Origin: Rhizobium anhuiense
Lineage (GTDB): Bacteria > Pseudomonadota > Alphaproteobacteria > Rhizobiales > Rhizobiaceae
Assembly (NCBI RefSeq): GCF_003985145.1
Contig: NZ_ML133543.1
Span: forward strand, 1-64,000
Length of the DNA stretch: 64,000 nucleotides
Reading direction: 5' to 3'
Shown: positions 1-7,701 of the stretch, one piece after another
Layout: every line of letters starts with the position of its first letter
Numbering within the stretch: the stretch's first letter is position 1
Translations under genes and position numbers: made by a program
Notes under the pieces: model-generated
Database searches by the model: none
What the model saw: only the letters and a program-made list of their open reading frames with translations
Told to the model about the DNA's origin: nothing

Positions 1-260
1 AGACGATCGAGATCAAGCTGCCGGCAGTGGTCACCTCGGACCTGCGCCTGAACGAACCGCGTTATGCCTCGCTGCCGAATATCATGAAGGCGAAGAAGAA
101 GCCGCTCGACAAGAAGTCTCCTGCCGATTTCGGTGTTGCCACCACACCGCGCCTCAAGGTGTTGAAGACCGAGGAGCCGTCGGGCCGCAAGGCCGGCGTC
201 AAGGTCAAGTCGGTCGCCGAGCTGGTCGACAAGCTCAAGAACGAAGCCGGCGTGCTTTAA
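1..260 (+). CDS. etfB: Electron transfer flavoprotein beta subunit, C-terminal part (5' truncated by window edge)
   Basis: Only the last 85 or so codons are present; reading starts at base 3 and ends at TAA 258-260. The visible part has the ETF-beta C-terminal signature: a segment reading [13 protein letters not shown], then a Lys-rich linker and a terminal helix ([15 protein letters not shown]). In the family, EtfB binds AMP and pairs with EtfA to carry electrons from acyl-CoA and related dehydrogenases to ETF:quinone oxidoreductase. It lies 23 bp upstream of etfA on the same strand, as in the usual etfBA operon. The nitrogen-fixation paralog FixA is less likely because no other fix gene is adjacent, but this fragment alone cannot exclude it. 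Confidence 0.9.
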   Translation, partial: TIEIKLPAVVTSDLRLNEPRYASLPNIMKAKKKPLDKKSPADFGVATTPRLKVLKTEEPSGRKAGVKVKSVAELVDKLKNEAGVL

Positions 261-283
261 GCCAGAACCAGGGAGCCCTCATC

Positions 284-1213
284 ATGACCATTCTTCTTCT
301 GGCCGACCACGACAATGCAAGCCTTTCCGACCAGACCGCCAAGGCGCTGACGGCAGCGTCCAAGATCGGCGGCGACGTGCATGTGCTGGTCGCTGGCAAG
401 GGCGCAAAGGCTGCTGCCGATGCGGCTGCCAAGCTTGCCGGCGTCTCCAAGGTGCTGCTGGCCGAAAGCGATGCGCTGGCCAACAATCTGGCCGAACCGC
501 TGGCCGAGCTGATCGTCTCGCTGGCCGGCAGCTATGACACGATCCTCTCGGCTGCGACGTCGGTCGGCAAGAATGTGCTGCCGCGGGTGGCTGCCCTGCT
601 CGATGTCGCCCAGGTCTCCGAGATCATCGAGGTGATCTCTGCCGATACCTTCAAACGGCCGATCTATGCCGGCAATGCCATCCAGACGGTGCAGGCAACC
701 GATGCCAAGAAGGTGATCACCGTACGCACCGCCTCCTTCGCCTCCGCAGCCGAAGGCGGCTCCGCGCCGATCGAGACGGTTGCAGCGGTTTCCGATCCCG
801 CTCTGTCGCGCTTCGTCGCCGATGCGCTGTCGGCCTCCGATCGTCCGGAACTGACCTCGGCGAAGATCATCATCTCAGGCGGCCGGGCGCTGGGTTCGGC
901 GGAAAAATTCCGGGAGGTCATCCTGCCGCTCGCCGACAAGCTCGGGGCTGCCGTCGGGGCAAGCCGTGCGGCCGTCGATGCCGGTTATGCGCCGAACGAC
1001 TGGCAGGTCGGCCAGACCGGCAAGGTGGTGGCGCCGCAGCTCTATATCGCCTGCGGCATATCAGGCGCCATCCAGCATCTGGCCGGGATGAAGGATAGTA
1101 AGGTGATCGTCGCCATCAACAAGGATGAGGAGGCGCCGATCTTCCAGGTCGCCGACTATGGACTGGTCGCCGATCTCTTCGAAGTGCTGCCGGAATTGCA
1201 AAAGGCGCTTTGA
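284..1213 (+). CDS. etfA: Electron transfer flavoprotein alpha subunit
   Basis: This 309-residue protein is full length for EtfA. The N-terminal half is the alpha/beta domain. The C-terminal half carries the FAD-binding signature: [12 protein letters not shown] near residue 198, then GQTGKVV and an [14 protein letters not shown] segment near residues 242-265. The start is supported by AGGGAG 9 bases upstream of the ATG. With EtfB it forms the soluble FAD/AMP heterodimer that passes electrons to the quinone pool. The gene ends about 150 bp before the convergent dehydroquinase gene. Nothing in the sequence is unusual. Confidence 0.96.
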   Translation: MTILLLADHDNASLSDQTAKALTAASKIGGDVHVLVAGKGAKAAADAAAKLAGVSKVLLAESDALANNLAEPLAELIVSLAGSYDTILSAATSVGKNVLPRVAALLDVAQVSEIIEVISADTFKRPIYAGNAIQTVQATDAKKVITVRTASFASAAEGGSAPIETVAAVSDPALSRFVADALSASDRPELTSAKIIISGGRALGSAEKFREVILPLADKLGAAVGASRAAVDAGYAPNDWQVGQTGKVVAPQLYIACGISGAIQHLAGMKDSKVIVAINKDEEAPIFQVADYGLVADLFEVLPELQKAL

Positions 1214-1367
1214 ACAGCGTGGAGGCGCGGCAAGCCAAACACAACGTCGCGCTCACCTCCGCATGATCCGCCTCCGACCACAGGGGAGCGCCGGCTGGTC
1301 GCAGGCTGCATTCGAACACTGTCGGCGACAACCTATGCCGCAACAGAAAACAGGCGACTTGGAGGCG

Positions 1368-1823
1368 CTAAACTGCACTTGGGCCTGACATTTTGATCAA
1401 CGTGGCGATACGGCGGATCGCCAGCTGGTACCCCTCCGTGCCGAGACCGGCGATAACGCCGTCGGCGCGTAGCGACACGTAGGAATGGTGCCGGAAGCTC
1501 TCGCGTTTATGGACGTTCGAAATGTGCACCTCGATCACCGGCTGCTCGAACGTGTTGAGCGCATCGAGGATGGCGACCGAGGTGTGGGTGAAGGCCGCGG
1601 GGTTGATGACGATGCCGGCGCCGTCCTCGCGCGCCTCATGGATCCAGTCGATAATCTCGTATTCGCGATTGCTCTGGTGAAAGCGGATCTGGTGCCCGAG
1701 TTCGTCCGCCACCCGGCGGCAGTCCCTCTCCACGTCGGCAAGCGTCTCATGCCCGTAGATATGCGGCTGGCGCTTGCCGAGGAGGTTCAGATTCGGTCCG
1801 TTGAGAACGTAGATAGTGCTCAT
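1368..1823 (-). CDS. aroQ: Type II 3-dehydroquinate dehydratase (first copy)
   Basis: The 151-residue length is typical of type II dehydroquinase, which interconverts 3-dehydroquinate and 3-dehydroshikimate. The N-terminal signature NGPNLNLLG is at residues 8-16, the catalytic Tyr is Tyr23 (in IYG) and the catalytic His is His100 (in VHISN). An AAGGA lies 7 bases upstream of the ATG. It is the last gene of a minus-strand run that also holds a Gfo/Idh oxidoreductase, a shikimate-dehydrogenase-like enzyme, an ABC importer and a second aroQ at 6105-6548. With the 3-dehydroshikimate dehydratase gene divergent from the run, a catabolic (quinate/shikimate) role is more likely than aromatic amino acid biosynthesis. 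Confidence 0.93.
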   Translation of the reverse strand: MSTIYVLNGPNLNLLGKRQPHIYGHETLADVERDCRRVADELGHQIRFHQSNREYEIIDWIHEAREDGAGIVINPAAFTHTSVAILDALNTFEQPVIEVHISNVHKRESFRHHSYVSLRADGVIAGLGTEGYQLAIRRIATLIKMSGPSAV

Positions 1824-1878
1824 GCTCGAGTCCTTGTCATGTTTGGAGCCGTGTCATCGCCGGGCGCTCGAAGCAGGT

Positions 1879-2925
1879 TCAGGCCAGCATTTCCGAAACG
1901 GCGATGGTGCGGTTCTCCCGGCCGGCCCGGGCGATTGCCAGCACGGTGGCAAGTGTCATCGCGCCATCCCGGGCGGAAGTGAGCGGCTCGGCCTTGCTTT
2001 CGATGACATCGACGAAATGGTTGAGCTGGTTTTCGTAAGCGCGGCTGCCGTCGAGCGTGATGTGCTGGCGCACCAGGGGATGCTGCCAGTGGCCGGCTTC
2101 GGTCTCGTGTCGCCAGACATCCATGCACGGGATCGACAATGCGGCCTTCGTGCCGGCGAGATGGTAGGAATTTTCCGGCTGGTGCGGGAAATAGAGCGCC
2201 TGTCCGGCCGCTGTATCCCAATTGAACGGCGACACCGCCGTGTCGCTCATCAGAAGCGTCCCGAGGGCGCCGCCTGCGAAGCGGACGCTGACGCTCGCCG
2301 TATCCTCAACCTCGAACGATCGAACGGCGTTGGAGGTAAACGCCATGACCTCGTCGATATCGCCGCAGATGAAGCGCAGGCAATCGATGTCGTGGATGAG
2401 GTTGATGAGCAGCGGCCCGCCGCCTGGCTCACGGCGCCATGCCGCGTCGAAATAGGCAGCGGGCTTGTCCGTCATCCACATGGCGTTGACCGCGACCAAC
2501 CGGCCGAGGATGCCGTCGGCCACGATCTGACGAGCCTTGGCGATATCGGGACTGTGGCGTCGCTGGTGGCCGATCAACACCGGCACATCAGTCTTCTCGG
2601 CGGCCGCGACGAGCCGCATCGCAGCATCGAGCGAGTCGGCGATCGGTTTTTCCACAAGGCAGGGAATATTGCGCTCGACGCAGGCGAGCGCCGCTTCCAC
2701 GTGCAGGGCGTTCGGCAGGGCGATGATGGCGCCGTCCGGTCTCATGCGATCGAGCATTTCGCCCATGTCGGTGAAATACCGCGCGCCGAACTCGTCGGAA
2801 ACGGCTTTCGCCGCCTCGGAAACGTCGGCGACGCCGACCAGTTCGACGCGGGGATTGGCGCGCAGCAGCGCGGCATGCTCCCGCCCGATCAGCCCTGCTC
2901 CCATCAGCACAATTTTCTGGGACAC
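1879..2925 (-). CDS. Gfo/Idh/MocA-family NAD(P)-dependent oxidoreductase
   Basis: I start this gene at the GTG at 2925 because AAGGAG lies just upstream and the Rossmann strand follows at once (VLMGAGLIGREH); this gives 348 residues. An EKP motif near residue 95 carries the Lys characteristic of the family, followed by GHQRRHSP and the glycine-rich LLINLIHDID segment typical of the C-terminal domain. Family members oxidise hydroxyl groups of sugars, inositols and related cyclic polyols. Because it sits in an operon with dehydroquinase and a shikimate-dehydrogenase-like gene, I infer that it oxidises a ring hydroxyl of quinate or a related cyclitol carboxylate. The exact substrate is unknown. 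Confidence 0.85.
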   Translation of the reverse strand: MSQKIVLMGAGLIGREHAALLRANPRVELVGVADVSEAAKAVSDEFGARYFTDMGEMLDRMRPDGAIIALPNALHVEAALACVERNIPCLVEKPIADSLDAAMRLVAAAEKTDVPVLIGHQRRHSPDIAKARQIVADGILGRLVAVNAMWMTDKPAAYFDAAWRREPGGGPLLINLIHDIDCLRFICGDIDEVMAFTSNAVRSFEVEDTASVSVRFAGGALGTLLMSDTAVSPFNWDTAAGQALYFPHQPENSYHLAGTKAALSIPCMDVWRHETEAGHWQHPLVRQHITLDGSRAYENQLNHFVDVIESKAEPLTSARDGAMTLATVLAIARAGRENRTIAVSEMLA

Positions 2926-2957
2926 GAAATTCGCTCCTTGCTCAAGGGCAGACCGCC

Positions 2958-3785
2958 TCACACCTTGGCGATCGCCCGAAGTTCTTCTGCGGTGGTCGTC
3001 GGAAAGCCGAAAAACTCGAGATAGGCGGGGATCTGCTCGAACAGCATGTCGACCCCCACCTGGAATTCACAACCGCGCGCCCGCACCGCGGCCAGGAAGG
3101 GCGTTATCTCCTGCTTCAGCACCACCTCCCCCACGAATGCGGAGGGCGAGATGCGCGACACGTCAAGCGGCAGGGGGTCGTTGTCGTTCATCCCGAGCGG
3201 CGTCGCATTGACGACGATATCGTAGCCGGCGGGATCGGCCGAACCGGTCGTTACCTTGAGAGTGGGATAGTGGAGACGGAGCCGGTCGGCCAGGCCGTTC
3301 ATCATCGGCACATGGGCGTCATAGAGCGCGAGTTCGGCAATCTCTGCCTGCGCGAGCGAGGCGGCGATCGCCGAGCCGACGCCGCCCGCGCCGATCATCA
3401 TCGCCCGGCTGCCGCGAACCTGGCGGCCGCGGCGCAGCACGCCGCGCACGAAGCCTTCGCCGTCGAACATATCGCCGATCAGCGTGCCGTTTGGGCCGAG
3501 CCGCACCGCGTTGCAGGCGCCGGCGACCTGGGCGCTCTTCGAGGCTTCGCCGAGCAAGGCCATGGTTGAAATCTTGTGCGGCATGGTCACGAGCGCGCCA
3601 TGGATGTTGGAAAGCCGGAAGACCAGTTTCAGGAACGCCGGATAGTCTTCCGGCCGGCATCCCATCGGGACCACGACCGCATCGATGTCGTTCTTTTCAA
3701 AATAGGGATTGTAGATCAGCGGGGCCTTGAACGAATGCGTGGGATAGCCGAGATGCGCGATGAGCTTCGTGGTGCCGCTGATCAT
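2958..3785 (-). CDS. Shikimate/quinate dehydrogenase-like protein (AroE superfamily)
   Basis: The ATG at 3785, with AGAAGG upstream, gives 275 residues, the usual AroE size. The catalytic Lys lies in VTMPHK and the catalytic Asp in GDMFDGEGF; the nucleotide-binding GAGGVGSA motif is in the C-terminal half. Two features depart from canonical AroE: the SxS substrate motif reads THS, and the NTD triplet before the Asp partner reads MFD. This, together with its catabolic neighbours, favours a quinate or shikimate dehydrogenase of the AroE-like side branch over the biosynthetic enzyme. It is probably co-transcribed with the downstream Gfo/Idh gene, 32 bases away. Confidence 0.88.
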   Translation of the reverse strand: MISGTTKLIAHLGYPTHSFKAPLIYNPYFEKNDIDAVVVPMGCRPEDYPAFLKLVFRLSNIHGALVTMPHKISTMALLGEASKSAQVAGACNAVRLGPNGTLIGDMFDGEGFVRGVLRRGRQVRGSRAMMIGAGGVGSAIAASLAQAEIAELALYDAHVPMMNGLADRLRLHYPTLKVTTGSADPAGYDIVVNATPLGMNDNDPLPLDVSRISPSAFVGEVVLKQEITPFLAAVRARGCEFQVGVDMLFEQIPAYLEFFGFPTTTAEELRAIAKV

Positions 3786-3944
3786 CGGCTTGAACCTTCT
3801 GGATTTCGCTTTGGCTGCGGCATGGGAGCACCTTGGGCGGCTTCGAACGCCCGGCCGGCCAACCGGCTGGGCAAAGGCTGTTTTCGTGAGGGCGGCGCGA
3901 CATGACGCGGCGCCGGCAGGCATTGCGCTGAGATCCGCGACACG

Positions 3945-4715
3945 TCAGTGCCTGCCGAGGATTTCGCCCAGGAACTTCCGCGTGCGCTCGTGTTTCGGGT
4001 TGGAAAAGAACTCGACGGGCGACGCCTCCTCGACGATCGCCCCGCTCGCCATGAAGATGACGCGGTCGGCGACCTGACGGGCAAAACCCATTTCATGGGT
4101 GACGCAGATCATCGTCATGCCTTCCCTGGCGAGGTCGATCATCGTGTCCAGCACTTCCTTGACCATTTCCGGATCGAGCGCCGATGTCGGCTCGTCGAAG
4201 AGCATCACCTTGGGTCGCATGCAAAGCGCCCGGGCGATTGCGACACGCTGCTGTTGGCCGCCGGAAAGCTGGGCGGGATATTTCTCCGCCTGCTCGGAAA
4301 TCTTGACACGCTCAAGCAACTGCCGGGCCCTCGCCTCGGCTTCCGCCTTGCCGAGCCTGAGCGCCTTCATCGGCGCCAGCATGCAGTTCTGCAGCACCGT
4401 CAGGTGCGGAAAGAGATTGAACTGCTGGAAGACCATGCCCACCTCACGGCGCACCGCATCGATCGTCTTCGACTGATGCCCGAGAAGGATGCCGCCGACG
4501 CGGATTTCACCCTTCTCGTATGTCTCCAGGTGATTGATGCAGCGGATCAGCGTCGACTTGCCGCTGCCGGATGGTCCGCACAGGACGATCTTCTCGCCTT
4601 TACGCACCGAGATGTCGATGTTGTGAAGCGCCTGGAAGGCGCCATACCACTTCTCGACGCCCGCCATCGTAATCATCATCTCAGCGGCATTTGCCGTAGT
4701 CGAGCGGTCGCTCAT
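3945..4715 (-). CDS. ABC transporter ATP-binding protein, polar amino acid type
   Basis: This is a 256-residue ATPase of the GlnQ/HisP class. Walker A is GPSGSGKST near residue 48, the signature is LSGGQQQR, and Walker B runs into the D-loop as [19 protein letters not shown] lies 8 bases upstream of the ATG. It follows two membrane permease genes on the same strand, and a periplasmic binding protein gene (6656-7486) heads the run. The importer class is normally used for amino acids and opines. Here the flanking quinate-pathway enzymes make a cyclic hydroxy-acid such as quinate or shikimate the inferred cargo. Confidence 0.93.
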   Translation of the reverse strand: MSDRSTTANAAEMMITMAGVEKWYGAFQALHNIDISVRKGEKIVLCGPSGSGKSTLIRCINHLETYEKGEIRVGGILLGHQSKTIDAVRREVGMVFQQFNLFPHLTVLQNCMLAPMKALRLGKAEAEARARQLLERVKISEQAEKYPAQLSGGQQQRVAIARALCMRPKVMLFDEPTSALDPEMVKEVLDTMIDLAREGMTMICVTHEMGFARQVADRVIFMASGAIVEEASPVEFFSNPKHERTRKFLGEILGRH

Positions 4716-4768
4716 CGATAAACTCCGTCTTCAGAAATTGTGGGAGGCTTGCGCGTCATGAGCGTTGC

Positions 4769-5410
4769 CTACCGCGCCGATGCCGCAAACCTGCGCTCGA
4801 GACGCGCGCCGTAGATCGTCAGGGGGCAGCACATCAGGAAGTACAGGGCGCCGACCACGGCAAAGACCGTCAGCGGCTGGAAGATCTGGTTGGAAACGAT
4901 GTTGCCGGCACGGGTCAGCTCCGTGAAACCGACGATCGACGCAAGCGATGTGCCCTTGATGAGCTGGACGAGGAAGCCGATCGTTGCCGGAAGCGAGATG
5001 CGCAGCGCCTGCGGCAGGATGACATTCTTCATCCGCCAGACATAGCTGAGGGCAAGCGCCTTGGCCGCCTCCGTCTGGCCGCGCGGAACCGCCTCGATCG
5101 AGCCGCGCCAGATCTCGCCGAGATAGGCGCTTGCATGCAGCGTCAACCCGACGGAAACAGCGGCCCAGGCGTCGAGCCTGATGCCGATGAGAGCCAGGCC
5201 ATAGTAAACGACGAAGAGCTGCATCAGCAGGGGCGTGCCCTGGAAGACGGCGATGTAGCCGGCGGTGATCCGCTCGATCGACCGGATGCCCGACGTCCTT
5301 GCCAGCGCTATGCCGAGCCCGGCGATGCCGCCACAGACGAACCCGACGGCGGACAGGGCGACCGTCCATTTCAGGCCGAGGAGCAGGAAGAAAAATTCAT
5401 CGCGACCCAT
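4769..5410 (-). CDS. ABC transporter permease, polar amino acid type
   Basis: A 213-residue hydrophobic inner-membrane protein of the HisM/GlnP class. The conserved EAA loop that contacts the ATPase is visible as RGQTEAAKALALSYVWR followed by the ILPQAL segment. It is the second of two permeases, separated by 9 bp from the one at 5420-6088 and followed by the ATPase gene, so the pair should form the heterodimeric channel of one importer. A GAGG lies upstream of the ATG at 5410. Confidence 0.92.
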   Translation of the reverse strand: MGRDEFFFLLLGLKWTVALSAVGFVCGGIAGLGIALARTSGIRSIERITAGYIAVFQGTPLLMQLFVVYYGLALIGIRLDAWAAVSVGLTLHASAYLGEIWRGSIEAVPRGQTEAAKALALSYVWRMKNVILPQALRISLPATIGFLVQLIKGTSLASIVGFTELTRAGNIVSNQIFQPLTVFAVVGALYFLMCCPLTIYGARLERRFAASAR

Positions 5411-5419
5411 GAAGCGCCC

Positions 5420-6088
5420 TCACTTGACCGGATAGCTGAAGTAGCGGGCCGAGAAGAACGCGAAGAGACGCATCATCAGCCAGGAAATGACGAGGTAGAA
5501 CGCCGTCACGGTGAAATAGACCTCGAAGCTGCGGAAACTGTCGGACTCGATCCGCTGGGAGACGGAGGTCAGCTCATAGGCCGAGATCGCCGACGCGATG
5601 CTGGTGGACAGCGTCAGCAGCACGAACTGGCTGGTCAGCGAGGGGAAGATTGCCCGAAGCGCCGGCTTCAGGACGATCAGGCGGAAGACCTGCGCCTTGT
5701 GCAGGCCAAGCGCCAGCCCGGCCTCCACCTGCCCCTTGGAGATCGATTGCACGCCGCCGCGAATGATCTCGATCGCGTAGGCGCCGCCATTGATGCCGAG
5801 CGCGATGATTGCCGTCGGTGTCGGATCCAGCCGCACGCCTGCCAGTGGCAGGGCGAAATAGATGAAGAAGATCTGCACCAGGAACGGCGTGTTGCGGATG
5901 ATCTCGATGAAGGCGATCACCAGCCAGCGGATCGGCTTGAAACGGGACTGGCGGAGCACCACGCCGCCGATGCCGATGATGATCGCCAGGATCATGCCTG
6001 AGATGGCAAGCAGGAAGGTGCCGAGACAGGCGGCCAGGAGATCGGGCAGGCCATCGATAACGGGGGTGAAATCCAATGTGTAGTTCAT
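5420..6088 (-). CDS. ABC transporter permease, polar amino acid type
   Basis: A 222-residue inner-membrane permease with several hydrophobic helices and an EAA loop (KGQVEAGLALGLHKAQ). It sits directly upstream of the second permease, with GGGAAG before its ATG. The second dehydroquinase gene (6105-6548) comes just before it, so binding protein, dehydroquinase, permeases and ATPase form one minus-strand transcription unit. This tight interleaving is the main reason for linking the importer to the quinate/shikimate enzymes. Confidence 0.92.
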   Translation of the reverse strand: MNYTLDFTPVIDGLPDLLAACLGTFLLAISGMILAIIIGIGGVVLRQSRFKPIRWLVIAFIEIIRNTPFLVQIFFIYFALPLAGVRLDPTPTAIIALGINGGAYAIEIIRGGVQSISKGQVEAGLALGLHKAQVFRLIVLKPALRAIFPSLTSQFVLLTLSTSIASAISAYELTSVSQRIESDSFRSFEVYFTVTAFYLVISWLMMRLFAFFSARYFSYPVK

Positions 6089-6104
6089 GGTTCTTCCCTG
6101 GAGA

Positions 6105-6548
6105 TCAGGATGCCTTCGCCATTCCAGCCATCGCCTCGATGGCCAACTCGTAGCCTCGGGCGCCGAAGCCGATCATGATGCCGGTCGCGGTGCGGGAGAT
6201 CAGCGAATTGTGATAGATGCTTTCGCGGGCATGCACGTTCGAGATATGGAGCTCGATCTTCGGCCCATCGAATGTCTTCAGCGCATCCAGCAGGGCGACG
6301 GACGTGAAGGTGTATCCGGCGGGGTTGATAATGATGCCACAGGCTTCCTTGCGCGCCTGATGCACGGACTCGACCAGTTCGCCCTCAAAATTGGTCTGTC
6401 GAAAATCCACGACAAAACCGAGCGCGCCGGCCTTGGCATGGCACCGGTCGCGGATGTCGGCAAGTGTGGTCGTGCCGTAGACCGAAGGTTCGCGCTCGCC
6501 GAGAAGGTTGAGATTCGGCCCGTTCAGGACAAAGATCGTGTTGCTCAT
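6105..6548 (-). CDS. aroQ: Type II 3-dehydroquinate dehydratase (second copy)
   Basis: I use the ATG at 6548, preceded by GGAG at suitable spacing, which gives 147 residues. NGPNLNLLG starts at residue 9, the catalytic Tyr is at about 24 (VYG), and the catalytic His is in ELHISN. The reaction is the same as for the copy at 1368-1823, and the two proteins are clear paralogs that differ at many positions. It lies between the binding-protein gene and the permease genes of the ABC importer. A second dehydroquinase in one operon is unusual; one copy may act on a modified substrate. Confidence 0.93.
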   Translation of the reverse strand: MSNTIFVLNGPNLNLLGEREPSVYGTTTLADIRDRCHAKAGALGFVVDFRQTNFEGELVESVHQARKEACGIIINPAGYTFTSVALLDALKTFDGPKIELHISNVHARESIYHNSLISRTATGIMIGFGARGYELAIEAMAGMAKAS

Positions 6549-6655
6549 TTTCAAGCTCCAGGTGCACCGGTACCGTGCATTGCACAGCACCGGCGCAGGC
6601 ATCGCGTCGTGCGGATGCCGCCTTGCAAGTGGTCAGTACGGCCGAGAACCGCGGA

Positions 6656-7486
6656 TCAGTTCACGGTGAACGGAATGCCTTCCAGGCTCGCCGGGAATTC
6701 CGGAACCGGGACCTTCATCCACTTGTCGTAGACCTTCTTGAGTTCGCCATTGGCCTTGATCTTGTCGATGAAGGTGTTCAGCTCGGCGTTGAGCTCTTTC
6801 TCGCCGAGACGGGTGCAGGCGCCGTTGTAGAGCTTCTGGAATTCGAGCTTGTTCTCGAACTTGCCGGGAACGGCTTTCTCCACGCGGTCCATATAGAAAA
6901 TATTGCCCCCCAGAGCCTCGACCTGGCCGGATGCGAGAGCCTGGATGCTCGGCGCATCACCGTCGTAACGGCGGATGGTTGCCGTCGCCGGCGCGTTCTT
7001 GGTGACCTGGGTGTCCTGGGCTGCGCCCTTGGCGACGCCGATCGTCAGATTGGCCATATCTTCATTGGTCTTGATCGACTTGTCCTTCGGACCAATCAAC
7101 ACAATCGCATTGGCAGCGTAAGGCTTGCTGAACTGCACGGCCTTGGCGCGATCGGGCAGCATGGCCATGGTCGCGAAGAGCACGTCGACGCGGCCTGTGG
7201 TCAGCGCCGGAATTCGGTTATTGACTTCGAGCGGGACGAATTCAACTTCAACGCCGAGCTCCTTGGCGAACAGCGTCGCGATGTCGGCGTCGAGGCCATC
7301 CTGCTTGCCGGCGCTGGTGACGAAGCCCCACGGCGGGTTGTCGCCCTGGATACCGACGACCAGCTTGCCCTTTGCCTTGATCTCGGCGGGCGTGACGGCG
7401 GCAGCGGGCTGCGCCATGGAAAACGCGGCCACAAGCGCTGCCGCTCCAAACAACGCGTGACGGCGCTTCACTTTCAATTCGAACAT
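6656..7486 (-). CDS. Periplasmic substrate-binding protein, family 3 (polar amino acid type)
   Basis: This 276-residue protein has a Sec signal peptide: basic N-terminus, a hydrophobic stretch and a likely cut after AAA near residue 30. The mature part begins with the family-3 fold (GKLVVGIQGDNPPWGF). The family motif is present as PDRAKAVQFSKPY, with an Arg that in amino-acid binders contacts a carboxylate. A strong GAGGAGG lies upstream of the ATG. It is the first gene of the minus-strand importer/enzyme run and faces the 3-dehydroshikimate dehydratase gene across a shared 215-bp control region. It probably captures a carboxylate such as quinate or shikimate; this is inferred from context only. 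Confidence 0.9.
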   Translation of the reverse strand: MFELKVKRRHALFGAAALVAAFSMAQPAAAVTPAEIKAKGKLVVGIQGDNPPWGFVTSAGKQDGLDADIATLFAKELGVEVEFVPLEVNNRIPALTTGRVDVLFATMAMLPDRAKAVQFSKPYAANAIVLIGPKDKSIKTNEDMANLTIGVAKGAAQDTQVTKNAPATATIRRYDGDAPSIQALASGQVEALGGNIFYMDRVEKAVPGKFENKLEFQKLYNGACTRLGEKELNAELNTFIDKIKANGELKKVYDKWMKVPVPEFPASLEGIPFTVN

Positions 7487-7701
7487 TTCGTGCTCCTCCT
7501 CTCATGATCCCATGGGGACCCTGTCAGCACTCCGTTTGCTGACGACCACGCAAAACTGCCATGGGAGTATCTTTAAATCAACAGAGTTTTTCGATAATAT
7601 ATGATAAAATCGATTTCGACATGGAAATCCAGGCTTAAATTATGAAATCAATCTGCGCCAGCAGGTGTGGAAACGGCTTTCCAAAAAGGAGGAAGACTGG
7701 G
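7487..7701. promoter_or_regulatory. Divergent control region between the importer run and quiC-like gene
   Basis: The region between two divergent genes is AT-rich in its second half. An interrupted inverted repeat, TCGAT at 7591-7595 and ATCGA at 7609-7613 around an A/T-only-rich core, is a candidate operator for the adjacent GntR/FCD regulators. A CCATGGG motif appears twice (near 7510 and 7559). No promoter was proven; the operator call rests on symmetry alone. Confidence 0.4.

Noticed and set aside
1816-3024. A 402-codon open frame on the plus strand
   Set aside because: It runs antisense to the Gfo/Idh gene, which has a ribosome-binding site and clear Rossmann and EKP motifs.
4731-5369. 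A 212-codon frame overlapping the ABC permease on the same strand
   Set aside because: It is Arg/His-rich without membrane helices. The other frame has the permease fold and EAA loop.
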